From Alitta virens (lineage: Eukaryota; Annelida; Polychaeta; Phyllodocida; Nereididae), in the NCBI GenBank assembly GCA_932294295.1, contig OW028586.1, positions 5,313,201 through 5,377,200 on the forward strand: a stretch of 64,000 nt of DNA. The letters run 5' to 3'. This document shows positions 1 to 12,117 of this stretch, one piece after another (the first letter of the stretch is position 1; each line of letters opens with the position of its first letter). The notes under the pieces were generated by a model. The model was not told the DNA's origin. It was given only the letters and a program-made list of their open reading frames with translations, and did no database searches. The position numbers and the translations under genes are program-made.

Positions 1-146
1 CTGCTGGGTCCCGGGTTCGATTCCCAGTCGAGCCTAAGTTGGATGGTTGTTTCATCCTTCGTCTCATTGCCATGGTCTCTGCCTGTCCTAATTAGCCCAT
101 CAGGTGCAGAAATACAGGACGTAAAGCCCTAATCACACACACACAC
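1..146 (+). mobile_element. tRNA-derived SINE family A, copy 1 (5' end outside window)
   Basis: Starts inside the tRNA-like head, with the B-box GGTTCGATTCC, then the family body and a (CA)n tail. The 15 bp ATGATCAGCACATAA follows at 147-161, the 3' target-site duplication also seen on copy 2. Confidence 0.88.
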
Positions 147-1014
147 ATGATCAGCACATAATCAAAGTACAACCATGTAACTGACATGTTGTTCTTGCTG
201 TGTGGAAAAATGTGGCTGTCATTTCTTTTAAGCACAAGCTTTGGGGAGAACTAAGCCACCCTCATGTGAAGAGAACTGGGCCCCTCTCCTAGGTTTCCCT
301 CTGTTAGAAAACATTTTTGATAAGGAATCCTATATACCACGTGGCTTAAGAAATTATGCCTAAACACTAGCTTACACATGAAAAATGAAAAGGAAACCTA
401 TTATCTTTGCTATGTCACATGATTGTAATGGCTCACAATACAAGTTGGTTAAACCCATGCTTACATTTCAGAATTTAAATTATTCAAACATAAATTAATG
501 GGCATATTTCACCTACATTAAATTATTAGCCAAATGTATGTATGACAATGATTTACTGTTGTATTTCTCTAAGGTTAAAATACATCAAATGCTACATTTT
601 TATAAATCCTGTGAACTTCCCAATGGATATTTGATTAAATTTTACGGAATTATGATGAAGTTCAAACATTACATTAACAAATTTAATCAAATTTTTTTTG
701 TAAGCCAAGTTTTCAGACTAAAGCCTTGTTCTTTTAATGTAATCATGTTTTTAATTGTTCATGAATAATTAATAAATGTTCCAGCTTGTCAATTTGTTAT
801 TAACTGACAGGAGATGCCAAGTTCTTATGCCTATATATGAAAATTTCTTTTCTTGTTACACAGGAAATGGCTGAGAATTTTTCAAAACAGTGCTTAAATA
901 ATTAAAGGAATATTTACAGTATAATTTAGAATGTAAAACGCGACCTTGGTCTGTCACTTGAATCAGCAAAAAATCAAACGTGATCAATGGCCCTGTTCAC
1001 CTTACTTTCTCCTA
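1..1014 (+). mobile_element. Non-autonomous DNA transposon family T, copy 1 (left end outside)
   Basis: Homologous to 4537-5759 and to the reverse complement of 16992-18442. Its right terminal repeat (CTTACTTTCTCCTA) ends at 1014. It contains the subterminal motif GGAGAACTGGGCC and relatives. Confidence 0.7.
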
Positions 1015-1835
1015 CACTGTAAAAAATTTAAAAACTGGGCGAACAAGTATGTTGAACCCCACTATAACGTTCATTGTCATAACATCTGTGGAATACACTG
1101 ATCTTATACTTTCTTTTGCCCCAGGTATGGCATGCCGTAGTTACCCGGTTACTGCGAAACCTCAGTTTGTGGAAGCTGTTCACGCTTGAGGACAAATGAC
1201 CTACACTGAATGATTTCCAGTCACATGGTTCAAAATTTTCATGTGTTTCTACACTATTGGCAATTCCAGGCAGACTTCTCTACTATCATGCCAATGCCTA
1301 ACTTCACCAGTTGCAATCAAGAGGTAGAATTTTCAGGCTATATATAAAATCTTGCTTTGACACCTGCCTGTCCTGATCAGCCCTTTCTGGTGACCAAAAA
1401 TAAATAAATTATGGGGATGTAAAGCCCGTCTCATCCACCCCTTTAGCTATCATCAGTATCTGATTATAATATTTTGATCACTTCCTATGGCAACAATGGT
1501 ATTGGTGTTAATATCACTTACTGAAAAAAAATATATATACAAAAAAATATAATAAAGAAATATCCAATGTTTAGTATTAAACTATTAAACAGTGGCAACA
1601 TTAAGTTTAATATATATCTAAAATAAATAAGAGCTGTCCAAAACATCATCTGAGTATGCTATATGTGTGCTTCTTTTAGATTTATCACATTCTAATTCCC
1701 TTGGGTGGAACAAGAATTGTATACTGAATATACAGTATCATGGCTTAATTTTCTTGAAAAATCTTAATGACACTTGTATATTGCAGCAGGAAGAAGACTC
1801 CAGATTAATACAAAGTGCAATTGTTCTTTTTCCAG

Positions 1836-1907
1836 ATTCGCCCTGGGACTGGTTATAGTCAACAAGAGGAACAGTATTCATGGAAAGTTTTAAAGCTTGA
1901 AAAAGAG
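1836..1907 (+). other. Exon-like 72 bp segment (duplication copy 1)
   Basis: It is bounded by ctttttccag and gtaactt. Only one frame is open (24 codons, phase 0 to 0, starting IRPGTGYSQQEEQYSW). Identical in the second copy. No family is recognised and no partner exons could be joined with confidence, so this is only a candidate exon. Confidence 0.25.
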
Positions 1908-2246
1908 GTAACTTCCTAAATTTGTTTGATGTCATTCGGATTTCTTGACGTATGTTCAGTAGAAATTCTCAAATATTTTGCTTGGTTGAGCATGGAAACA
2001 TGCCCTGTGGTAAAGGATTTGTAAAGCTTTGTCATATCAACATGTATAAACTCAAGTTTCCTGCTGTGTAGTGAGAATTGCAGAATTGCCTGAGCCTCTT
2101 CCATATTGGCCATTTGCCATGTTCTCAGAGAAACAAAAGAAATTTCAAAAGAAAATGTAACAAACAGTCAATAGAAATTATTACAAGAGTGTCAGTATCT
2201 GGTAGAAAGTTGAGGTTTGACTCACAGTAAATAATGTATAGGCCTA

Positions 2247-3725
2247 ACTAAAGCATATGATAAAGCATGGATTAAAGCAATAATGTATGTACTTTACAAA
2301 GAAGGAATCACTGATAGAATATGGAATACAGTAGACAAACTAAACTGTAACCTAACAGCCCAAATACAAACCAAACATGGACCTACAAGAAAAATTAAAA
2401 TTAAGGACAGTATTAGACAAGGGGGAGTGCTCTCTGTAATACAGTATGCCCTACTCATGGATGAGATCAGTAAAGAAAACAAAAAGTATAAAATCGGAAA
2501 ACAAATACCGAACACCAGCGAATGGATTAACACATTACTATGGATGGACGATGTAGCGCTCATCACAAACAATACAAAAGACATGGAAAAACTACTAAAA
2601 AATACGGACGAAATAGCAAACAGATATCATATAGCCTTCGGAGAAGAAAAATCAAACATACTAAAAATTGGATCTGATCCAAACAACCGTTCGTACTAGG
2701 AGACATGAAAATCAACTATGCAGACAAATATAAGTACCTAGGATATTATATTAATAATAAAAACAATCTCCAAGACCATATTAAATCAATTACAGGAAGG
2801 GTAGAAACAGCATATCAAACAGTACTGAGCATATTACACAACAAAGAATTTGGCAAAGTACAAATGAGTACAGTATGGAAATTAGTAGAAACATGTATTA
2901 TCCCTGTAATTACATATGTAAGTGAAACGTGGAATCCAACGAAAACCGAAATGAGAACATTAAATAAAATCCTAGATGAAATTCTTAAACGCATACTAAT
3001 GGTACCTCAAAGTACACCAAGAGAAGCATCGTACATAGAAACTAACCTAATGGCTATCGAGAGAATCATTGACAAAAAAAAATTAAACATGTATTATAGA
3101 ATTTACAAAACCACAAATAATATAACCAAATACTTAATACAAGACAATGAAAAAACTCAATGGCTTAAAAGCATTGAGACAATATCAGAAAGATACAACA
3201 TTAATTTAGAAGAGATAAAAACAATGACCCCTAAAAAAGTTAAGAACTATATAAGAAAAACAGTACACAAAGTCTTCAGGAAAGAGTTATTTAAAAACAC
3301 GAATGACAAAAGTAAAATTAAGTACCTAACCGAAGGATACATTGAGGACGAAAAGGCAAACTATACAAACCAGTACAACAGAGAAAACGCAAGTATTATC
3401 TTCAAAGCTCGAAACAGAATGCTAAACATAAAAGGAAATTTCAAAAACAAATACCAAAACCTAACATGTAGACTATGTAACCTACAAGAAGAAACACAAG
3501 AACATATATTAACACAATGTCAAGTAACAATAGAAAAAGGGCTGATAATTAAAAAGGACCTTCTATTCTCAAGAAGTTCATACATACTTAATAAGGTAGT
3601 TAGTAAACTGAAAGAAATAATAACAAAATTGGAAAATGAAGAAAATAAATAAATAAAACGAAAAACAAATAATAATGAAAATAAAAAGAAGTAAAAACAA
3701 TAATAATAAGAAAATAAATCTATTA
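2247..3725 (+). mobile_element. Non-LTR retrotransposon fragment, reverse transcriptase 3' half (dead)
   Basis: 5'-truncated: it opens at TKAYDKAW (RT block with the first catalytic Asp region), then SIRQGGVLS and WMDD in place of the usual Y/F-x-DD. A one-base frameshift near 2685 moves the frame to 2705-3652, which carries the C-terminal region and a CX2CX8HX4C knuckle at 3467-3520. An A-rich 3' tail reaches about 3725. The coding strand is strongly A-rich, unlike its surroundings. Clade not assigned. The 5' edge coincides with the end of the segmental duplication. Confidence 0.9.
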
Positions 3726-4536
3726 CCGACACCATAATAAACAATCGCAAACTAAACCAAATTATAGTGCAGCTCCTTTGAAATTTATTTCAGAGTAGAG
3801 CTACCCGGGATATACCAGCACAAATTAAGAAGAAGCAAAATTTATCTAACGACTGTTTTGTTAAAGTCCTAAACCTCTTTTTTCTTAAGCAAATTAAACA
3901 TAGAGTTACTTCAAGTTTGGAACTTCAACAAAACTGTCAAAGTTTAGTACTTAAACAGTCAATACATATTTCACAATTTCACTGTGATACATTCACAACA
4001 CAACTTTCAAAATACAATTTGATGCAATATTATGACAGGAAGACTCACTTTCGTTGTTGACATTGTTTGAAGCTTGTGCTTTAGATTAAATATTGCAGTG
4101 ATTGTAGACCCTATATTCAGTTCCTTATATTCCCATTGTAAGGTCCCTTCTCTATTGTTCCCTTCTTTATTAATTTCCAATTTATTTTAAATATCATTCT
4201 TCTTTAAGTATATCAGATTTTTACTCTATATTGTCAAATTTATTAATATCATTGCATACATTTTTTATTGTCTCGATACGATAGTGGCAACTATAGCCTT
4301 TGAGGGGTCTCGCTACAATAGAGAAATTGTTAGTTTTAAATATGTGTATAGTTTATCTTTTGTTTATAAGTTATACATATCTGTATGTATTTCTGGTAAA
4401 AGTAAATTGTCTGAGTTATGCTCATAGAGTAACGGCAGAAATTATAATGGAGATGTTATAGAGAACTCTATTAGTTAGCAATCTTTGTGCTGTTAGCATT
4501 TCTGTGATGCTGTCCATTTTATGCTTCTCCATGAAT
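3726..4536. other. No gene seen
   Basis: AT-rich unique DNA between the LINE tail and transposon T copy 2. No convincing exon. Confidence 0.6.
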
Positions 4537-5759
4537 TAGGGGCAAGTAAGGAGAACTGGAACACCCTCCCTACAGCTAACAGTAATATTGATATTACCCG
4601 AAGTGATCATATATAAGTGCATGTCTGAAATTTTTGTTTTTGGTGTCAGTTAGTGAAATATCCACAATAGACAGCTAAATAGAGGACAGATTAAAAATAA
4701 ATATATTATTATGATCAGCACATAAGGGCGGGGGCCTAGCTTAGAGGTAGCGCTCTGGGCTTCCAACTGCTGGGTCCCGGGTTCGATTCCCGGTCGAGCC
4801 TAAGTTGGATGGCTGTTTCATCCTTCGTCTCATTGCCATGGTCTCTGCCTGTCCTAATTAGCCCATCAGGTGCAGAAATACAGGACGTAAAGCCCTAATC
4901 ACACACACACACATGATCAGCACATAATCAAAGTACAACCATGTAACTGACATGTTGTTCTTGCTGTGTGGAAAAATGTGGCTGTCATTTCTTTTAAGCA
5001 CAAGCTTTGGGGAGAACTGAGCCACCCTCCTAGGTCTCCCTCTGTTAGAAAATAGTCAACATTTTTGATAAGGAATCCTATATACCACGTGGCTTAAGAA
5101 ATTATGCCTAAAAACTAGCTTACACATGAAAAATGAAAAGGAAACATATTATCTTTGCTATGTCACATGATTGTAATGGCTCACAATACAAGTTGATTAA
5201 ACCCATGCTTACATTTCAGAATTTAAATTATTCAAACATAAATTAATGGGCATATTTCACCTACATTAAATTATTAGCAAAATGTATGTATGACAATGAT
5301 TTACTGTTGTATTTCTCTAAGGTTAAAATACATCAAATGCTACATTTTTATAAATCCTGTGAACTTCCCAATGGATATTTGATTAAATTTTACGGAATTA
5401 TGAAGTTCAAACATTACATTAACAAATTTAATCAAATTTTTTTTGTAAGCCAAGTTTTCATACTAAAGCCCTGTTCTTTTAATGTAATCATGTTTTTAAT
5501 TGTTCATGAATAATTAATAAATGTTCCAGCTTGTCAATTTGTTATTAACTGACAGGAGATGCCAAGTTCTTATGCCTATATATGAAAATTTCTTTTCTTG
5601 TTACACAGGAAATGGCTGAGAATTTTTCAAAACAGTGCTTAAATAATTAGAGGAATATTTACAGTATAATTTAGAATGTAAAACGCGACCTTGGTCTGTC
5701 ACTTGAATCAGCAAAAAATCAAACGTGATCAATAGCCCTGTTCACCTTACTTTCTCCTA
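4537..5759 (+). mobile_element. Non-autonomous DNA transposon family T, copy 2
   Basis: Terminal inverted repeats: TAGGGGCAAGTAAGGAG at the left and CTTACTTTCTCCTA at the right. Both outer edges carry TA, which may be the target duplication. No transposase frame. Hosts SINE A copy 2. Confidence 0.75.
4726..4912 (+). mobile_element. tRNA-derived SINE family A, copy 2 (full length)
   Basis: A-box-like CTTAGAGGTAGCG, anticodon-loop-like CTTCCAA, a perfect T-arm around GGTTCGATTCC, then about 110 bp of unrelated body and a (CA)n tail. Perfect 15 bp target-site duplications (ATGATCAGCACATAA) lie at 4711-4725 and 4913-4927. The head resembles tRNA-Gly(TCC). It inserted inside the DNA transposon at 4537-5759. 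Confidence 0.93.
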
Positions 5760-6985
5760 CACTGTAAAAAATTTAAAAACTGGGCGAACAAGTATGTTGA
5801 ACCCCACTATAACGTTTATTGTCATAACATCTGTGGAATACACTGATCTTATACTTTTTTTTGCCCCAGGTATGGCATGCCGTAGTTACCCGGTTACTGC
5901 GAAACCTCAGTTTGTGGAAGCTGTTCACGCTTGAGGACAAATGACCTACACTGAATGATTTCCAGTCACATGGTTCAAAATTTTCATGTGTTTCTACACT
6001 ATTGGCAATTCCAGGCAGACTTCTCTACTATCATGCCAATGCCTAACTTCACCAGTTGCAATCAAGAGGTAGAATTTTCAGGCTATATATAAAATCTTGC
6101 TTTGACACCTGCCTGTCCTGATCAGCCCTTTCTGGTGACCAAAAATAAATAAATTATGGGGATGTAAAGCCCGTCTCATCCACCCCTTTAGCTATCATCA
6201 GTATCTGATTATAATATTTTGATCACTTCCTATGGCAACAATGGTATTGGTGTTAATATCACTTACTGAAAAAAAATATATATACAAAAAAATATAATAA
6301 AGAAATATCCAATGTTTAGTATTAAACTATTAAAGAGTGGCAACATTAAGTTTAATATATATCTAAAATAAATAGCTGTCCAAAACATCATCTGAGTATG
6401 CTATATGTGTGCTTCTTTTAGATTTATCACATTCTAATTCCCTTGGGTGGAACAAGAATTGTATACTGAATATACAGTATCATGGCTTAATTTTCTTGAA
6501 CAATCTTAATGACACTTGTATATTGCAGCAGGAAGACTCAAGATTAATACAAAGTGCAATTGTTCTTTTTCCAGATTCGCCCTGGGACTGGTTATAGTCA
6601 ACAAGAGGAACAGTATTCATGGAAAGTTTTAAAGCTTGAAAAAGAGGTAACTTCCTAAATTTGTTTGATGTCATTCGGATTTCTTGACGTATGTTCAGTA
6701 GAAATTCTCAAATATTTTGCTTGGTTGAGCATGGAAACATGCCCTGTGGTAAAGGATTTGTAAAGCTTTGTCATATCAACATGTATAAATTCAAGTTTCC
6801 TGCTGTGTAGTGAGAATTGCAGAATTGCCTGAGCCTCCTCCATATTGGCCATTTGCCATGTTCTCAGAGAAACAAAAGAAATTTCAAAAGAAAATGTAAC
6901 AAACAGTCAATAGAAATTATTACAAGAGTGTCAGTATCTGGTAGAAAGTTGAGGTTTGACTCACAGTAAATAATGTATAGGCCTA
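4767..6985 (+). repeat. Copy 2 of the 2.2 kb direct segmental duplication
   Basis: Partner of 1-2246, offset by about 4.77 kb. The high identity implies a recent event. After 6985 the sequence diverges completely from that after 2246. Confidence 0.95.
6575..6646 (+). other. Exon-like 72 bp segment (duplication copy 2)
   Basis: Same as 1836-1907, with the same splice-like borders and open frame. A further acceptor-like site (gttttcacag) lies downstream at about 7074, but the phases do not settle a joined frame. Confidence 0.25.
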
Positions 6986-7239
6986 CCGTCAACATTTCTG
7001 TCTGTTTTGTTCTACTTATTGCTTGGGATGGTCTAAAAATCATGCCCGTTTGAATCATATTTATGTTTTCACAGAATCAATGCACAGTTCACTTTGGGAG
7101 CACCTTTTTTCCAAGAGGAGAGGATTGACAATTCCATCAAATATTCTTTTTTGTACATGTCATAGATGGAATGACATGACAAATATTTGTGTAGAGATAA
7201 ATTGGCTGTCTCTGAAAAAGCCAAACAGAGCATGATACA

Positions 7240-8470
7240 GAACACCATAAGTTTTAAAGGAATTGATTTTGATTTTATGAATTATGAGTCAGATTCGTCT
7301 GCTGTTGGGATTATTTGACCCAAACAGACTTGGGAAATACAAAGTTTATTTTTAGGTCAAATGCTTCTGGTGTGTTTCAAATGAAGAATTCCCAGTGGGA
7401 AAATGCTACCAATTTTCAGGAGGCCTGTATCCAAAATTAAGGGCCACATATTAAAAGCAGTCATTATATATCAGTAAATTTATTAAAAATTTGGTATTTG
7501 GCGAATCTAGTGTGGTACACTTTAAAAAACCAAAAAACATGCTTTGGGCCTCTTATTTATTTAAAGTGTAGGGTATGTTGAGACTCTGTTGCATCTAGAT
7601 CTACCAGAAAGTCCACACGCTTCATTTATCTGTGTACTGTGCTAGACAAAGTGTCGAGAAACGAACTTCTCATATTCCTAAATCTAGTTCTGAAAATCAG
7701 AGATCAGTCACTCGCAAATAAGAATATTCTAAATGTGATCATATGGGAGGCACATGCACTGACAAATTTCTACTACCAACATGTTGCTCGGGTGGATGTA
7801 AACATGTTGGGCCCGATTGCAGATAATTACATATGGTTGTTCAATGAACTTAGGTAAATGCCCAAATGAAGACAACAAAACAATATTATGCTTCAGGTAT
7901 CTACAATCTGATGTGAAGCTCCAAACATGGTAACTGCATCTACAATCTGCAGTGAAGCTGATCAAAACATGGTAACTGCATCTACATTCAAAATAAATTT
8001 TCAGCTGTTTCCACATTTTCCCTTGGCATAAATGGTCTAAACTCAAACCTTTTAGTGGATAAAAACACTTCTTTTGTAACATTTAAGTCAAAGTTGGCTA
8101 TATTCTACATTGTAATTTTTGCTGCTTCTCTGTGACCATGAAAAATGGCCGTAATGATATTATATGAAGCCATTTAATATTCAAGGTCACATATTGATTT
8201 TAGAGTGCCTAGTACATTAGTGGGTACACATTGCTTTTTTTGGTTTGAAATTAGTGAAATAACTCTAAAAACTAACCAATTTGCACTACCAGGTGATTAT
8301 CCTAAGATGTTGACTACTGTTTTATAAGTCAAGGTTGGCTGGTGATACTTATGGTCTTTCGCTTAAACCTAACAATAAAAACCAATGTGACGTGGCAGAA
8401 GTGCTTTGAAAGATTGAAACACTTTGTATTGTTTGCCAGTGTAACCACTTTTCTGCTAGGCACTGCCCTG
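7240..8470. other. No gene seen
   Basis: Holds one copy of a 125 bp direct repeat (7779-7903, partner 8628-8745) and two stray 42 bp minisatellite units (7920-7990). Otherwise unremarkable. Confidence 0.55.
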
Positions 8471-8477
8471 TTTGTTA

Positions 8478-8665
8478 TGCAGTCGGGTCCAAAAGTTTAC
8501 ATGCACTTGTACACAATTCTTGAACAAAATACTTTACACTTCAATCTCCATATATGATCACCATTCTTTAAATTTCAATAATATTTTTGACCCTTTTCTT
8601 TATTTGTCTCAAATGTTTTGATGACATCTTGCTCAGGTGGATGTAAACTTGTTGGGCCCGATTGC
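8478..8665. mobile_element. Tc1-like MITE candidate
   Basis: Left end CAGTCGGGTCCAAAAGTTTACATG and right end (complement) CAATCGGGCCCAAC followed by AAGTTTACATCC form inverted repeats of about 30 bp. They resemble Tc1/mariner ends such as those of fish Tc1 elements. The right end with its flank is duplicated at 7779-7903. Confidence 0.55.
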
Positions 8666-8875
8666 AGATAATTACATATGGTTGTTCATTGAACTTAGGT
8701 AAATGCACAAATGAAGACAACAAAACAATATTATGCTTCAGGTATAACAGATACCCGTACAATGATGGTTGGCTCAGGGGAAGGATTTACAGTCATGGAT
8801 TTTCGAAGTTGTGTTTGTCCACATCAAGATGTGCACATGCAGTTCCAAGGAGAGTGCTGATCGATGCATCATGCT

Positions 8876-9012
8876 AACTGGTGCATCTTGCTAACTGATT
8901 CAACTTGCTAAATAATGCAACTTGCTGACTGATGCATCTTGCTGACTGATCTTGCTAACTGATTCATCTTGCTAACTGATTCATCTTGCTAACTGATTCA
9001 TCTTGCTTCAAC
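8876..9012. repeat. Tandem repeat, about 19 bp unit
   Basis: About seven copies of CTTGCTAACTGATTCATCT-type units with G/A variants. Confidence 0.9.
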
Positions 9013-9184
9013 TTCATTACAGAGGTAGGATTTTAAATCAAATAGAATCTTAATATGAATAAATTTAATTAAGTTATTCGGCCTGTAAGTACACTGGCTG
9101 GCTTCTCAGATTCTCCTGTATGACTAGCCTGGACAAGCATGCTGTGTGTCTATACTGGGGCAAGTAAAAGATCAACCCATGTGG

Positions 9185-9307
9185 TACCCAGATAGCATTT
9201 CGAATTGTTTCAACATCAGCACAATGTCGGCGGTGTTGATACGATGTTGTAACGACCGTGGCCAACATAGAAACGATGCTGGGCCAATTTGGAATGCTAT
9301 CTGGGTA
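9185..9307. mobile_element. 123 bp MITE with TACCCAGATAGCATT ends
   Basis: Terminal inverted repeats of about 22 bp (TACCCAGATAGCATTTCG and its near complement), with CG-containing repeats inside. A relative lies at 42193-42291, and end-like fragments at 25530, 26053, 26193 and 26698. Confidence 0.75.
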
Positions 9308-9626
9308 AACCAGTACCATAATGTGTCCAGGCCTTACCTGCTCATATAATGTGACTAAACTAAGCTTCAGACCAGTAGCAATACATACCATACAATACCT
9401 TACAGGTTTACCCTTAGACATGTCTCAGTCAACAAGAAGACCAGTCCTGATGTTGGAATGAGCTACCAGATCACATCCTGGTGAATGCTCCAGCCTTCAA
9501 CAAGCTTTTAAACACAAAGCAAAAAAAAAACCAAATGCCCAACCAAAAGAACACCGTTATGTTCCAAATTCACCATTGTGACCACTCCCATCTTTACACA
9601 GATATGACCGGACAAATGTAGTAAAA

Positions 9627-10088
9627 ACTACCTGTCAACGACCTATGACGCTGAAGAGAGATAATATCATGTTCTCTTCCTGGCATCTGATGATTTCAAT
9701 GAAGGTGGAGTTATGGCCTTCGATGGATTGATGACTTACAGAAGGTAAGTTCCATTAATTAACACATAAACTTTCTAATTCAGCATTGCTGAATTATTAC
9801 AATCACTAAGTCTAATCTAAACCCTTCAGGGATTTTCTAGCAACAGTGACCCATCAATTTGATAGAAAAAAGAAAGAAGTGGACTTTCATTATAAATTCT
9901 TTCATTTTCTAATATTTTTATCCTTACAGAATCATTGCGGTCAACTCCGGATGTCCCTTCTTTGCAAAGACAGGAATATGGACATCTTGATGTTACATCT
10001 TGCACTGGGCAACTATCTACGGGTACTTCCATACTGGGAGAGCTGGTGACGACTGAACATGAATGCCAACATGCCTCATCCAACAAAG
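9627..10088 (+). repeat. 450 bp direct repeat, left copy
   Basis: Matches 11021-11472 across its length. It contains splice-like signals: CTTACAGAAG|gtaagt near 9744 and a ccttacag acceptor near 9929, with an open frame of about 58 codons after it. No family recognised. Confidence 0.88.
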
Positions 10089-10407
10089 CTTTTCAAACCT
10101 GAAGACAGTATTGGAAGCATCATTCCTGGTTCAAGAGGGTGTTTGGAAGTATTCCTGTGAACAGCACTGCTGAGTGTTCATAACAAATAAATATACAGCC
10201 GCTACAGAAAATACTGTTTCCCAAGATCTGTTGAAAACTACCCCATAGATAGAAACAATGTACAAGCAGTTTTGCCTCGTACCATTTTCAGAACACACAA
10301 AAGCTACCTTGGTATTTACATTATGAGACCACCGTATGATAGCCAGATATATGTGACCCCTCTAGGTAAAAACATCGTTAGGCAATACCCCCCCCCCCCC
10401 CCCAAGC

Positions 10408-11010
10408 ATGAAAATTGCATCTGTAATCTGCAGAAAAACTGATCAAAACATGGTAACTGCATCTACAATCTGCAGTGAAGCTTATCCAAACATGGTAACT
10501 GCATCTACAATCTGCAGTGAAGCTTATCCAAACATGGTAACTGCATCTACAATCTGTAGTGAAATTGATCAAAACATTATAATTGGATCTACCATCTGCA
10601 GTGTAGCTCATCAAAACATTTTAACTACATCTACAATCTGCAGTGAAGCTGATCCATACATGGTACCTGCATCTACAATCGGTAGTGAAACTGATCATAA
10701 CATGGTACTTGCATCTACAATCTGCAGTGAAGCTGATCTGAACTTGGTTACTCCATCTACAATCTACAGTGTTGCTCATCAAAACAAGTCAACTGCATCT
10801 ACAATCTGCAGTGACGCTGTTCCAAACATTGTACCTGCATCCACAATCGGCAGTGAAACTGATCATAACATGATAACTGCACCTGCAATCTGCAGTGTAG
10901 CTCATCAAAACATGGTTACTGCATCTACAATCTGCAGTGAAGCTGATCCATCATGGTAACTGCATCTACAATCTGCAGTGAAGCTGATGTAAACATGGTT
11001 ACTGTATCTA
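10408..11010. repeat. Minisatellite, 42 bp unit, about 14 copies
   Basis: Unit of the type ATGGTAACTGCATCTACAAT, then CTGCAGTGAAGCTGATCCAA. Because 42 is divisible by three, it leaves a 183-codon open frame on + (repeating MVTASTICSEADPN) and another on -. A poly-C run (10388-10403) precedes it, and two stray units lie at 7920-7990. Confidence 0.92.
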
Positions 11011-11020
11011 CAATCTTCAG

Positions 11021-11472
11021 TAAAAACTACCTGTCAATAGCCTATGATGCTGAAGAGAGATAATATCATGTTCTCTTCCTGGCATCTGATGATTTCAATG
11101 AAGGTGGAGTTATGGCCTTCGATGGATTGATAACTTACAGAAGGTAAGTTCCATTAATTAACACATAAACTTTCAAATTCAGCATAGCTGAATTATTACA
11201 ATCACTAAGTCTATTTTAATCCCTTAGGGGATTTTCTAGCATCAGTGACCCATCAATTTAATGAAAAAAAGGATGAAGTTGACTTTCATTATGAATTCTT
11301 TCATTTTCTAATATTTTTATCTTTACAGAATCATTGCGGTCCACTCCGGATGTCCGTTCTTTGCAAAGACAGGAATATGGACATCTTGATGTTACATCTT
11401 GCACATCTACGGGTACTTCCATACTAGGACAGCTGTGACGACTGAACATGAATCTCAACATGCCTTATCCAA
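11021..11472 (+). repeat. 450 bp direct repeat, right copy
   Basis: Partner of 9627-10088. Together the copies bracket the 42 bp minisatellite. It keeps the gtaagt and tttacag signals but carries short deletions (for example GGGCAACT lost near 11405), which changes the frame. Confidence 0.88.
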
Positions 11473-11480
11473 CAGAGTTT

Positions 11481-12117
11481 GAATATAACTATTCTGAGCT
11501 AATTTAGCATTGAGTCTGACTATTTTGACCTAATCAAACATTGAGTCAAACTATTCTGATTTGAATGATCGATCATTGAGTTTGATTATTCTGAGTTCAT
11601 TAAAGTTTAAGTATAACTATTCTGAGCTAATTCAGCATTGAGTCTGACTATTTTGACCTAATCAAACATTGAGTCAAACTATTCTGATGAATGATCGATC
11701 ATTGAGTCTGATTATTCTGAATTGATTAAAGTTTGAATATAACTATTCTGAGCTAATTTAGCATTGAGTCTGACTATTTTGACCTAATCAAACATTGAGT
11801 CAGACAATTCTGATTTGAATGATCGATCATTGAGTTTGATTATTCTGAATTGATTAAAGTTTGAGTATAACTGTTCTGAGCTAATTCAGCATTGAGTCTG
11901 ACTATTTTGACCTAATCAAACGTTGAGTCAAACTATTCTGATTTGAATGATCGATCATTGAGTTTGATTATTTTGAGTTGATTAAAGTTTGAGTATAACT
12001 ATTCTGAGCTAATTTAGCATTGAGTCTGACTATTTTGACCTAATCAAACATTGAGTCCGACTATTCTGATTTGAATGATCGTCATTGAGTTTGATTATTT
12101 TGAATTGATTATAGTTT
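11481..12117. repeat. Tandem repeat, about 128 bp unit, 5 copies
   Basis: Units start at 11481, 11609, 11735, 11863 and 11991. Each has a substructure of four related parts built on CTATTCTGA and CATTGAGTC. Confidence 0.95.

Larger units (their letters stand above)
1..2246 (+). repeat. Copy 1 of a 2.2 kb direct segmental duplication
   Basis: It matches 4767-6985 base for base apart from scattered substitutions and a few indels (for example about 27 bp near 260-290, and 3 bp at 1790). It covers SINE and DNA-transposon sequence and about 1.2 kb of other DNA. It probably extends left of the window. The match stops at 2246 exactly where reverse-transcriptase sequence begins. Confidence 0.95.

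Noticed and set aside
2294..2584. 96-codon minus-strand frame opposite the reverse transcriptase
   Set aside because: Antisense shadow of an A-rich coding strand.
4740..4802. Possible functional tRNA-Gly gene
   Set aside because: The A- and B-boxes and T-arm are good, but the acceptor and D stems do not pair well, and the unit continues into a repeated SINE body with target-site duplications.
10408..10959. 183-codon frame of 14-residue repeats
   Set aside because: Product of the 42 bp minisatellite; an equivalent open frame exists on the opposite strand, and spacing and variants look neutral.
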